DNA of 64,000 nucleotides, from NCBI RefSeq assembly GCF_900258505.1, contig NZ_LT984895.1, positions 1,727,102-1,791,101 of the forward strand, given 5' to 3'. Position numbers and translations under genes: made by a program. This document shows, piece by piece, positions 1-8,821 of the stretch (positions are counted from its first letter, which is position 1; each line of letters starts with the position of its first letter). The notes beneath the pieces are model-generated. The model was not told the origin of the DNA. It did no database searches and saw nothing but the letters and a program-made list of their open reading frames with translations. Source of the DNA: Brachybacterium timonense. GTDB taxonomy: Bacteria; Actinomycetota; Actinomycetes; Actinomycetales; Dermabacteraceae.

Positions 1-218
1 CGAGGCGATCGTCCGCCTCGTCGGCGCGGTCCTGGCCGAACAGACCGACGAATGGGCCGAAGGGCGACGCTATCTCGGACTCGACGTCCTCGCCCGCTGC
101 CGCCTCAACCTCGTCCCCGACACCAGCGCCGAGGAGGTCACCGCAAGCTCCCTGCCCGCACTGACAGCCTGACCCCTCCCAGCGAAGGATCGCTACACCA
201 CTTCCAGGGACTTGACCC
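1..218 (+). mobile_element. IS256-family insertion sequence, right end only
   Basis: Only the right end of the element lies in the window. It comprises the 3' end of a transposase gene (stop at 170-172) and a short terminal region. The last bases read roughly CACTTCCAGGGACTTGACCC (201-218+), which resembles the terminal inverted repeats I know from actinobacterial IS256 (Mutator) elements. From about position 224 the sequence becomes recognisable hsdR coding sequence, so the boundary lies near 218-223. The left end and any target-site duplication are outside the window. The exact last base of the element is inferred. Confidence 0.75.
2..172 (+). CDS. IS256 family transposase, C-terminal fragment
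   Basis: The reading frame is open from the window edge to TGA at 170-172 and encodes the last 56 residues of a transposase. The segment around QTDEWAEGRRYLGLDVLAR is typical of the C-terminal tail of IS256/Mutator transposases, downstream of the DDE catalytic core. The catalytic residues lie off the window, so activity cannot be judged. The gene points into the restriction locus, and its insertion point coincides with the loss of the 5' part of the neighbouring hsdR. Confidence 0.78.
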   Translation, partial: EAIVRLVGAVLAEQTDEWAEGRRYLGLDVLARCRLNLVPDTSAEEVTASSLPALTA

Positions 219-1832
219 AGCCTTTCCACGTGTACACGATGCAGCAGGCCATCGAGGATGGGTTTTATCCTTGATGTGCTGCGTAACTACACGACTTATG
301 AGACGGCTTTCCAGCTCGCTCAGAGAGCTGGTGGTGCTGTTGGTGGTGAAGATCTCGTCGATGAGGGCACCGCGAAAGAGAGCCTCATGCGGTGGGTGAG
401 TCTGCATCCGGCAAACATTGTTCAGAAGGTTCAGATCATCGTCGAGCATTTCCGCGAGAATGTTGCTGAGCTCCTCGATGGACACGCTAAGGCGATGGTG
501 GTGACCTCGAGCCGAGCCGCTGCGCTGAAGTACAAGATGGCAATCGATGCTTATGTTGAGAAACACAATTACCCATTGGGAACCTTGGTGGCGCTCTCCG
601 GAAGCTTAACCGCTGAGCAGATTGATGATTTCGTGCCCGGAGTGCAGGAGTCATATACAGAAACGAACATGAACCCTGACCTGCGCGGGCGCGGGATTCC
701 ACAGGCGTTCGCGGGCGATCAGTTCCAGGTTCTGATTGTTGCCAACAAGTACCAGACGGGCTTTGATCAGCCGTTGCTGTTCGCGATGTACGTGGACAAA
801 CGCCTTGACGGGATCGAAGCGGTCCAGACGCTTTCCCGTCTGAACCGTACCCTGCCGTCGAAGGGTAAAGACACCATGTACATTCTTGACTTCGTCAACG
901 ACACGGACACGATCCTCGACGCACTCCTGCCGTACTACCGCACTGCCGAAATCATTGAAACTACCGACCCAGACCTCGTGCATGACCTTGCGCGGAAGCT
1001 TGAAATTGCCGGGATCTATACGAAGGATGACGTGGATGCCTTCGCGCAGGCATTCATCATCGAGAAGAAGCACGGTAAGCACACTGCACCGCTGAAGCAA
1101 GCCGCTGATCGGTTCAATGACCACTACGTCGCAGCCTTGGCCGACAACACAAAGGCCGAGATTGACGAGCTTGACCTCTTCCGCAAGGACGTTGGCCCAT
1201 TCGTGCGCCTCTACGATTTCCTGTCTCAGGTTGTCGACTATCAGGACACCGACCTCGAGAACCTCGCCCTGTTCCTCCGGCTACTACGACCGCGACTTAC
1301 TGGTCGCAAGACTCCAGAAGAGCTGGACTTTAACAACATCGAGCTCACCCTCATCAAGCAGACGCGCCAGAGCGAAGGAGCTATTTCACTCGGCGGCGAC
1401 GGCGAGAAGCTCAACCCGATGGGAGTTGGCGGTGGACGTTCGCGCGACCCGCACCTGGTGGCCTGGGAAGAAACCCTGAACAACATCAATTCCCTGTTTG
1501 AGGACGAAGAGTTTGACCCTGGTTCAGTGGAGTCTTGGGGACAGGGCGTCGTCACGATTCTGGTTCAGAATGAAGAGATTAAGGATCAGGTCAACGCAAA
1601 CACCAAGGAGCAGTTTCGTGAGTCGCAGACGATCGAAACTGCCGTCACGAATGCGGTGCTCGATCACCAGGACTCCCAGCAAAACATCATGGAGAAGTTC
1701 TTCGAAAGCGCTCATCGTAAGGGCCAGATCATTAAAGAGATCTCCGACCTTGTTTACTGGGAGCTTCGCCACCAGGCTGAGAAGGATACACAGCCTCAAG
1801 ACGATGAAGAGGATGACATCGACCAGGAGTAG
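219..1832 (+). pseudogene. hsdR: Type I restriction enzyme R subunit, 3' remnant
   Basis: This is the C-terminal half of a type I HsdR. Coding similarity begins right after the IS end with FHVYTMQQAIEDGF (224-265), the standard sequence at the end of the helicase lobe. A run of four T (263-266) then shifts the frame by one base. The rest continues as 525 codons from 258. Helicase motifs V/VI are visible (TGFDQPLL near 760, QTLSRLNRT near 830), followed by the helical C-terminal domain that contacts the methylase. The nuclease domain and Walker A/DEAH lobe are missing. It is lower in GC than the second hsdR and is not its duplicate. Truncation plus frameshift make it a pseudogene. Confidence 0.85.
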
Positions 1833-2028
1833 CAATTGCTGCGCGCGAAATCCCGACTGGTTCACCCCTCTACGGAAGACAGCCGGGGTAGCGGCGTGCC
1901 GGACACTCAACGGTTAAGCAGCCTAATCTCCAAACGACGGCGACGGTACGAATTCCCAGTTCATAGCCGGTCTCGGCGCTATCGGATAGCACCACTCCGC
2001 ACTGGGGTCTTGTATCCATCGTGACCAG
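1833..2028 (+). other. Non-coding scar between the two type I remnants
   Basis: The 196 bases between the hsdR remnant stop and the first recognisable hsdM codon show no coding similarity on either strand to the adjoining restriction genes. A TAG at 1987-1989 closes the hsdM frame from upstream. A minus-strand frame across 1870-2017 reads smoothly but I do not recognise it. The stretch looks like leftover DNA from the deletion that removed the 5' half of hsdM. Confidence 0.5.
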
Positions 2029-2940
2029 TTGTGCGACCCCACTTGCGGCACGGGCGGCATGCTCATCTCCACCGCCGCCGAACTGAAGCGGCAGGGCAAG
2101 GAGTGGCGGAATCTGCGCCTCTACGGTCAGGAGCTCAACTACGGGACCTCGGCCATCGCGCGGATGAACCTGTTCCTGCACGGCATCACAGACGGCCACA
2201 TCGCCCACGGCGACACCTTGAGCCGACCGGCGTTCCTCGACGGCAAGGGCCGTCTGCAGACGTTCGACGTCGTGCTGGCAAACCCGCCCTACTCCATCAA
2301 GGCGTGGAACCGCGCTGCGTTCGCCAAGGACCCGTACGGCCGCAACGTGTGGGGCGTGCCCCCACAAGGACGTGCGGACTACGCGTTCTTCCAGCACATC
2401 GCCAAGAGTCTCGACCCCAATACGGGCCGCGCTGCGATCCTCTTCCCCCACGGGGTGCTCTTCCGGCGTGAAGAGTCAGCCCTGCGTGAAGCACTGGTGA
2501 AGTCCGACCTGATCGAATGCGTTCTCGGGCTCGGCGCAGGGCTTTTCTATAACAGCCCCATGGAGGCCGTGGTCGTCACGCTCCGCGCCAACAAGCCCGC
2601 CGAGCACCGGGGCGAGGTGCTGTTCATCAACGCCGTGAACGAGGTCGCTCGCGAACAGGCGCAATCGTTCCTACGTGAGTCGCACCAGCACAAAATCCTG
2701 GACGCCTATCGCGACTTCGAGCCACAGGACGGGTTCTCAGCAGTCGCCACTCTCGCCCAGATCGCTGAGAAAGGCCACAGTCTCGCGCTTCCGTTGTACG
2801 TCGCCGGCGAATCCGCCAAGGAATCAGGCGGGCAAATCGACGTCGACGATGCGGTGACGCAGTGGCGAGCTGCCGCGCAGGCGTCGGATGAGGCAGTCGC
2901 TGACGTTCTCGCGCTGTTGCGAGCGGAGGTGACCGCGTGA
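2029..2940 (+). pseudogene. hsdM: Type I modification methylase, 5'-truncated
   Basis: HsdM is the N6-adenine methyltransferase that, as M2S, methylates the target sequence and forms the core of the R2M2S complex. The reading frame begins almost exactly at SAM-binding motif I (DPTCGTGG, residues 3-10 from a TTG at 2029) and retains catalytic motif IV NPPY near residue 85. The usual 480-520 residue protein is cut to 303: the helical N-terminal domain and the part of the methylase fold before motif I are gone, and an in-frame TAG at 1987 rules out a longer frame. The stop overlaps the hsdS start by 4 bp. It is probably inactive. Whether any protein is made from the TTG is unknown. Confidence 0.78.
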
Positions 2941-4106
2941 GGCTCAACCTCGACAAGTCGCACTGGAAGCGGGTCGCCTTCGGCGACGTTGTTCGCAACG
3001 TCAATGAGACCGTCCGCGATCTCGAAGCGGCCGGCATCGACCGCGTCATCGCGACGGAGCACATGGACCCCGGCGAGCTGAAAATCAGCCGGTGGGGTTC
3101 AACAGAGGACGGCACCACATTCACACGACGCGTGAAGCCTGGACAGACGCTCTTCGGCAAGCGCCGCGCATACCAGCGCAAGGTCGCCTACGCTGAGTTC
3201 GACGCCATCTGCTCTGGTGACATCTACACCTTCGAGGCGGATGAGACGCAGCTTCGCGGAGACCTGCTTCCGTTCCTAGTCCAGTCGGACGGCTTCTTCG
3301 AGCATGCACTCGGCACATCAGCCGGCTCGCTGTCACCGCGCACGAACTGGCGTGAACTGAAGGGCTTCGAGTTGGACCTACCGCCCCTCGATGAGCAAAG
3401 GCGCATCGCCGATCTCCTCTGGGCCGTCGAGCGAGCGGCGAACGCGCAGGTTGAACGGCGCGTCGCACTGAGCGGCGCACGACAGGCGTGGCTTGACCGC
3501 CAGATCGCTCGATTCGTGGCGTCCAGGACAGTCGATTTCGCCGAGACATGGGCCCGGTCGCCTGAGAGCGGATACTCGTCGGCCCCGGTCGGCGAGGTCA
3601 CCGGGCGCTATGTCCTTTCACTCTCCGCACTCGGGCCCGAGGGCTACCGACCGGGGAACCTGAAGAACGTCCCGGACAGCGAGAGGAGCCGGGCTGCCGT
3701 ACTCCGGCGCGGCGACCTCCTTGTGTCCCGAGCGAACACTGTGGATGCCGTCGGTAGGGTCGGCATCTACTCCGAGCATCGAGATGACGTTTCGTTCCCC
3801 GACACAATGATGCGGCTCAGTCTTCGGGACGACGTCGCACCAGAGTTCGCTGCCGCCGTCATCGGTAGTACCCATGGAAGGGCTCACATGCGTCGCTCAG
3901 CAGCAGGGAGCGCGACCAGCATGGTGAAGATCAACAGGACATCGCTTGGCCGCTTGCCTTTCCCCGTCGTGGCGGTCGGGGAGCAAAAGATGTTGCTAGA
4001 GCGCTTGTCCGTACTCAATCGAGGGATCGTCACGGTGGACTCAGAAGTCCAACGGCTTTCGAACTTGAAGGCTGCGCTCCTCGCCGACGTCCTTGGGGGC
4101 AACTGA
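2937..4106 (+). CDS. hsdS: Type I restriction specificity subunit S
   Basis: HsdS recognises the bipartite DNA target and holds the methylase and nuclease subunits together. The 389 residues show the usual two-part build: a first target-recognition half (about 1-155), a conserved helical spacer containing LPPLDEQRRIADLL (about 150-165), a second recognition half (about 190-345), and the matching end motif FPVVAVGEQKMLLERL. The GTG start overlaps the hsdM stop by 4 bp, and the stop overlaps the hsdR start in TGATG. The gene appears full length although its methylase partner is truncated. The target sequence cannot be predicted from sequence. Confidence 0.9.
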   Translation: MRLNLDKSHWKRVAFGDVVRNVNETVRDLEAAGIDRVIATEHMDPGELKISRWGSTEDGTTFTRRVKPGQTLFGKRRAYQRKVAYAEFDAICSGDIYTFEADETQLRGDLLPFLVQSDGFFEHALGTSAGSLSPRTNWRELKGFELDLPPLDEQRRIADLLWAVERAANAQVERRVALSGARQAWLDRQIARFVASRTVDFAETWARSPESGYSSAPVGEVTGRYVLSLSALGPEGYRPGNLKNVPDSERSRAAVLRRGDLLVSRANTVDAVGRVGIYSEHRDDVSFPDTMMRLSLRDDVAPEFAAAVIGSTHGRAHMRRSAAGSATSMVKINRTSLGRLPFPVVAVGEQKMLLERLSVLNRGIVTVDSEVQRLSNLKAALLADVLGGN

Positions 4107-7042
4107 TGGCGCAGTTCAACGAGGCGAACTCGGTCCGTGATTTCATCCGGGACCGGGTGGAGTCTGATGACGTCCAATTCGTGCCGGGCAACGAGCTGCC
4201 GCGTCGTACCGACGAGGTGCTGCTGGAAGGTGTGCTCAAGGGCGCACTCATCCGCTTCAACCCGGAGATCGAGGCGGACCCTGCGAAGGCAGATGAGGTC
4301 ATCTACAACCTCCGCGCCATCCTGATCGCCGCCCGCAACAGCCCGCATCCGGTGGTCGCCAACGAGGAGTTCATGGCCTGGCTGACCGGGCAGAAGTCGA
4401 TGCCGTTCGGGCCGAACGGCGAGCACACCACGGTCCGGCTGATTGACTTCGACCATCTCGACGAGGACTCGTCGAACCAGTGGATCGTCTCGACCGAGGT
4501 GACCTTCAGGCAGGGCCGTCTGGAGAAGCGATTCGATCTCGTGCTGTGGTGCAACGGCCTGCCTCTCGTGGTGGGCGAGGCGAAGACTCCGATCCGGCCG
4601 GCGTACACCTGGATTGACGGGGCTGCGCAGATCCACGATGACTACGAGCAGAGCGTCCCGCGGTTCTTCGTGCCCAACGTGTTCTCGTTCGCGACCGAGG
4701 GCAAGGACTTCCGATACGGCACCATCGGCATGCCGGTGGAGCTCTGGGGGCCCTGGCGCGAAGACCCGACCGATGAGGACGCGCCGGCGAAGATCGGTCT
4801 CGTCGCGGTCCAAGAGGCCGTCGAAGGCGTCCTCGCTCCCCGTTCGGTGCTCGACTTCCTGCGGTTCTTCACCCTTTACGCGACTGACAAGAATCACCGC
4901 AAGATCAAGATCATCGCGCGGTTCCAGCAGTTCCAGGCGACGAATCTGATCGTCGACCGAGTACTGCTCGGCAAGGTCAAGCAGGGCCTGATCTGGCACT
5001 TCCAGGGCTCGGGCAAGTCACTGCTCATGGTCTTCACTGCGCTCAAACTGCGCGCGATGGCCGAGCTCACGAACCCGACGGTCCTGATCGTGGTCGACCG
5101 CATCGACCTGGACACCCAGATCACGGGCACCTTCAACGCCTCGGACGTCCCGGGCTTGGTGTCGACGGACTCGCGAGCGCAGCTCCAGACGCTGCTCAGC
5201 CAGGGAGCGCGGAAGATCATCATCACCACGATTCACAAGTTCGGTGAGGCACCTGGCGTCCTCGATGCCCGGCAGAACATCATCGCGATGGTCGACGAGG
5301 CGCATCGCTCGCAGGAGGGCGACTACGGGCAGAAGATGCGTGAGGCTCTGCCCAACGCGTACCTCTTCGGTCTGACCGGCACGCCGATCAACCGGCGCGA
5401 CCGCAACACGTTCAAGTGGTTCGGTGCACCCGAGGACGAGGGCGGGTACCTGTCGCGGTATTCATTCCAGGACTCCATCCGCGACGGTGCGACCCTTCCG
5501 TTGCACTTCGAACCACGACTCTCAGAAATCCACATCGACCAGGAGGCGATCAACGCGGCGTTCGAGGAACTTGCCACGGATCGCGATCTGTCCGAGAGCG
5601 ACAAGATCACCCTCTCGAAGAAGGCGGCCTCGATCGAGGTGCTGATCAAGACGCCCTCGCGCATCGCAAAGATCGCCGCCGACATCGCCGCCCACTTCCA
5701 ATCCAAAGTGGAGCCCCAGGGTTTCAAGGCGCAGGTCGTCGCGTACGACAAGGCCTCCTGCGTGGCGTACACGAACGAGCTCGACAAACACCTCGGGCCC
5801 GAGGCATCGACCATCGTCATGTCGAAGACCCGAGGTGACTCGCCCGACTGGGCCAAGTGGACCCCGGGTGCCGAGGAGCTTGAGCAGGTTGTCGCGCGGT
5901 TCAACGACCCGACCGACCCGCTCAAGATCATCATCGTGACTGCGAAGCTGCTGACCGGGTTCGACGCTCCGATCCTCTACTGCCAGTACCTCGACAAGCC
6001 ACTGAAGGAGCACACGCTGCTCCAGGCGATCACTCGCACCAACCGCGTGTACCCGCCGGACAAGACCCACGGCCTGATCGTCGATTACCTCGGCATCTTC
6101 GACGACGTCGCCCGATCCCTCTCCTTCGACGAGCAGGCTGTCCGGGAGGTCGTCTCCAACATCGAGGAGCTGAAGGCTCAGCTCGCGCCGGCGATGGCTG
6201 CCGCACTCGCGTTCTTCCCCGGTGTCGACCGCACGGTCGGCGGGTACGAAGGCCTCGTCCAGGCACAATCCGCGATCGCTGACGATGTCACGAAGGACGC
6301 CTTCGGGGCGGCCTACAGCGTGGTGTCACAGCTGTGGGAGGCACTCAGTCCTGACCCCATGCTGGGCGAACATCGCGATGACTACCGCTGGCTCTCGGAT
6401 GTCTACGAGTCAGTACGCCCTTCGGACATCACGGGGCGACTCGTGTGGCACGCGCTCGGAGCCAAGACGATCGACCTGATCAACGAGCACGTTGCCGTCG
6501 AGATCCCGCAGAACGCCGAGACGATCGTGCTCGACGCGCAGACGATCGAAGACCTCATGACCGGTCGGCGCACCGACATCCCGGCCGAAGAGATCGAGAA
6601 GCAGATCACCGCACGCATCGCCAGGCACCTGCACAACCCGGTCTTCATTGAGCTCGGTCAGCGACTCAACGACCTGCGCGAGCGCTACGCCGACATCCAG
6701 CAGTCCAGCCTCGACTTCCTGCGCGAGCTCCTCGAGCTCGCCCGAGACACCGTCGCGGCCGAGAAGGCAGTAGACGAGGTGCCCCGCGAAGAACAGGGCA
6801 AAGCGGCCCTGACGGAGCTGTTTGATGCTCTCAAGGGCGATCAGACCCCGATCATCGTCGAGAACGTCGTCAACCGGATCGACGAGGTCGTCCGTGGGGT
6901 CCGCTTCGAGGGGTGGCAGTCCACGGTCCGCGGCGACCAGGAGGTCCGCAAAGCTCTGCGGAAAACTCTCTACGTCCAGTTCAAGATCCGCGATAACGAC
7001 GTCTTCGAGAAGGCCCTCGGCTACGTCCGGGAGTACTACTGA
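4106..7042 (+). CDS. hsdR: Type I restriction endonuclease subunit R
   Basis: HsdR is the translocating motor and nuclease of type I restriction. The 978-residue protein is full length. The N-terminal nuclease domain carries FDLVLW...GEAKTP (about residues 145-165), a PD-(D/E)xK-type site. The Walker A loop FQGSGKS is near residue 300, the DEAH-type box VDEAHR near 395 and motif III LTGTP near 420. The second helicase lobe ends with TGFDAP and the QAITRTNR arginine-finger motif. A helical C-terminal domain follows. Its start overlaps hsdS and its stop overlaps the next gene (TGATG). Higher GC and different sequence show it belongs to another type I family than the remnant at 219-1832. Confidence 0.94.
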   Translation: MAQFNEANSVRDFIRDRVESDDVQFVPGNELPRRTDEVLLEGVLKGALIRFNPEIEADPAKADEVIYNLRAILIAARNSPHPVVANEEFMAWLTGQKSMPFGPNGEHTTVRLIDFDHLDEDSSNQWIVSTEVTFRQGRLEKRFDLVLWCNGLPLVVGEAKTPIRPAYTWIDGAAQIHDDYEQSVPRFFVPNVFSFATEGKDFRYGTIGMPVELWGPWREDPTDEDAPAKIGLVAVQEAVEGVLAPRSVLDFLRFFTLYATDKNHRKIKIIARFQQFQATNLIVDRVLLGKVKQGLIWHFQGSGKSLLMVFTALKLRAMAELTNPTVLIVVDRIDLDTQITGTFNASDVPGLVSTDSRAQLQTLLSQGARKIIITTIHKFGEAPGVLDARQNIIAMVDEAHRSQEGDYGQKMREALPNAYLFGLTGTPINRRDRNTFKWFGAPEDEGGYLSRYSFQDSIRDGATLPLHFEPRLSEIHIDQEAINAAFEELATDRDLSESDKITLSKKAASIEVLIKTPSRIAKIAADIAAHFQSKVEPQGFKAQVVAYDKASCVAYTNELDKHLGPEASTIVMSKTRGDSPDWAKWTPGAEELEQVVARFNDPTDPLKIIIVTAKLLTGFDAPILYCQYLDKPLKEHTLLQAITRTNRVYPPDKTHGLIVDYLGIFDDVARSLSFDEQAVREVVSNIEELKAQLAPAMAAALAFFPGVDRTVGGYEGLVQAQSAIADDVTKDAFGAAYSVVSQLWEALSPDPMLGEHRDDYRWLSDVYESVRPSDITGRLVWHALGAKTIDLINEHVAVEIPQNAETIVLDAQTIEDLMTGRRTDIPAEEIEKQITARIARHLHNPVFIELGQRLNDLRERYADIQQSSLDFLRELLELARDTVAAEKAVDEVPREEQGKAALTELFDALKGDQTPIIVENVVNRIDEVVRGVRFEGWQSTVRGDQEVRKALRKTLYVQFKIRDNDVFEKALGYVREYY

Positions 7043-8751
7043 TGAGAGTGCGACAGTTTCGCCTGGAGAGGTATCGATCCATCCTCAAGAGTGAGGGCAT
7101 GGATCTTCGAACTATGACGGTTCTCGTCGGTCCAAACAACGAAGGAAAGTCGAACATCCTGCGTGGTCTCGTCGTTGGCCTACGTGCAATATCCGACATC
7201 GGCAAGGGCGCGCCCTATCCCGCGCGCGGCCGCGGACGGCGGGATGACTGGGACTTCGAAACGTACACGTGGGAATCAGACATCCCCGATTCTGTCAGGT
7301 CAGCAAAACCGAACTCGGCAACGGTCCTCGAGTTCGACTTCGAGCTCAACGACGACGAGATTGAAGAATTCAAGGAACGAACGAAGAGCGCCAATAACGG
7401 CACATTGAAAGTTCGTCTGCGCCTGTACCGCGGACGGCGCGAGATGCAAATCATCAAACAGGGACCCGGCAGCAAGAAGATCAACGAGAAGAAGGTCGCC
7501 ATCGCGAAGTTCATCTCGGAGCAAGTTCGCGTGCAGTACATCCCTGCGTCTCGCCCAGCGTTTGAATCGGTCTCGTTGATGCGCGCCGAGGTGGGTTCTC
7601 GTCTCGCGGCGTTGGAAAGCGATCAAGAGTACCGAGAGGCGCTGGAGGTCGTGCTCGAGCGCCGCAAGGATGCCCTTTCACCGCTCGGCACGTCAGTCAC
7701 TGATGCCCTTCGACGCTTCCTCCCAAACGTTGAGTCAGTCGAGATCGAGCCGTCTGGGCGGGACTACTTTGGAGTGAATCCGTGGGCCTGGACAGAGTTC
7801 GACTTCATGGTCGACGACGGAGTGAAGACGCCTCTGGCGTCAAAGGGTGACGGGGTGCAGAGCCTTGCCGCGATCTCTTTGGCGCACTCACTGGCGCAGG
7901 CGAACAATAAGTCGGACCTAATCCTCGCAGTCGAAGAGCCTGAGGCCCATCTTCACCCCTCAGCGGTTCACGAGCTTCGCGCAGTTCTGGATGAGATTGC
8001 CCATGACCAGCAGGTGGTCATTACAACTCACAGCCCTCTCCTCGTGAGTCGTGGTGATGTCGCGGGCAACGTCATCATCAGGCAGAACCGTGCGGTCCAA
8101 GCGGGTTCACTCGGCCAGATCCGGGACATCCTCGGGGTACGGATCGAGGATAACCTTCAGTCGGCGAGCGTCGCCCTGCTAGTTGAAGGCCTCAGTGACA
8201 AAAGGATCATCCAGACGCTTCTGGCTGGCGAGAGCCCGATAATCCAGTCCGCGTTGACTGACGGCGCGCTCCGGATAGAGATTACAACCGGCGCGAGCAA
8301 TGTCGCTTACCAGTTCCGTCATTTCTACGACAGTGTCTGCCGCGTTCACGTACTACTAGACTCCGACGCTGCTGGGCGCAAGGCACTCGAAGCTCTCGAG
8401 AAGGAGCACGGCTTCAGCCATCTTGACGCGACCATGGTGAGGGTCGTCGGCATGAACGACTCGGAGGTGGAAGATCTGCTCGACGAAGCATTCCTGGGAC
8501 CGGACATCCTCGCTCGATTCAACGTGACCCTGGATCCTGCTCACACTCACCCGCAAAAGAAGTTCAAGCGGCGAATGCAAGACTACTTCGCAGGCTCGGG
8601 TCAAGGTTGGACTAAGGCGATCGAGGACGACCTCAAGACCCTCGTTGCCGATGCCGTCGAGCGCGATCCCGTCGCCGCCCTTCGAGCCGACCGAAGAGGG
8701 CCTCTCGATGCCCTCGTTCGCGAAATTGAATCCAAGCTAGAAGCGTCGTGA
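7042..8751 (+). CDS. OLD-family ATP-dependent nuclease (AAA/ABC ATPase + TOPRIM)
   Basis: The 569-residue protein joins an ABC/SMC-like ATPase to a TOPRIM nuclease domain, the architecture of OLD-family proteins. Visible are Walker A GPNNEGKS (residues 30-37), a signature-like SKGDGVQSL (about 267-275), Walker B LILAVEEPEAHLHP (293-306) with an H-loop TTHSP, then TOPRIM glutamate in LLVEGLSDK (E382) and the DxD in LLDSDAAG (D440, D442). OLD proteins act in phage exclusion and in Gabija-type defence. The ATG overlaps the hsdR stop (TGATG), so it is probably the last gene of the restriction operon. No UvrD-like partner follows. Composition is lower in GC than the chromosome. Role in defence is inferred from family and context. 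Confidence 0.85.
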   Translation: MRVRQFRLERYRSILKSEGMDLRTMTVLVGPNNEGKSNILRGLVVGLRAISDIGKGAPYPARGRGRRDDWDFETYTWESDIPDSVRSAKPNSATVLEFDFELNDDEIEEFKERTKSANNGTLKVRLRLYRGRREMQIIKQGPGSKKINEKKVAIAKFISEQVRVQYIPASRPAFESVSLMRAEVGSRLAALESDQEYREALEVVLERRKDALSPLGTSVTDALRRFLPNVESVEIEPSGRDYFGVNPWAWTEFDFMVDDGVKTPLASKGDGVQSLAAISLAHSLAQANNKSDLILAVEEPEAHLHPSAVHELRAVLDEIAHDQQVVITTHSPLLVSRGDVAGNVIIRQNRAVQAGSLGQIRDILGVRIEDNLQSASVALLVEGLSDKRIIQTLLAGESPIIQSALTDGALRIEITTGASNVAYQFRHFYDSVCRVHVLLDSDAAGRKALEALEKEHGFSHLDATMVRVVGMNDSEVEDLLDEAFLGPDILARFNVTLDPAHTHPQKKFKRRMQDYFAGSGQGWTKAIEDDLKTLVADAVERDPVAALRADRRGPLDALVREIESKLEAS

Positions 8752-8821
8752 GCGTCCGCAGCGACCCGATTCCCTGCCCAATGGGCACTGGGGCGGCCAC
8801 CGCCACGTATGCTTCCTGTGA

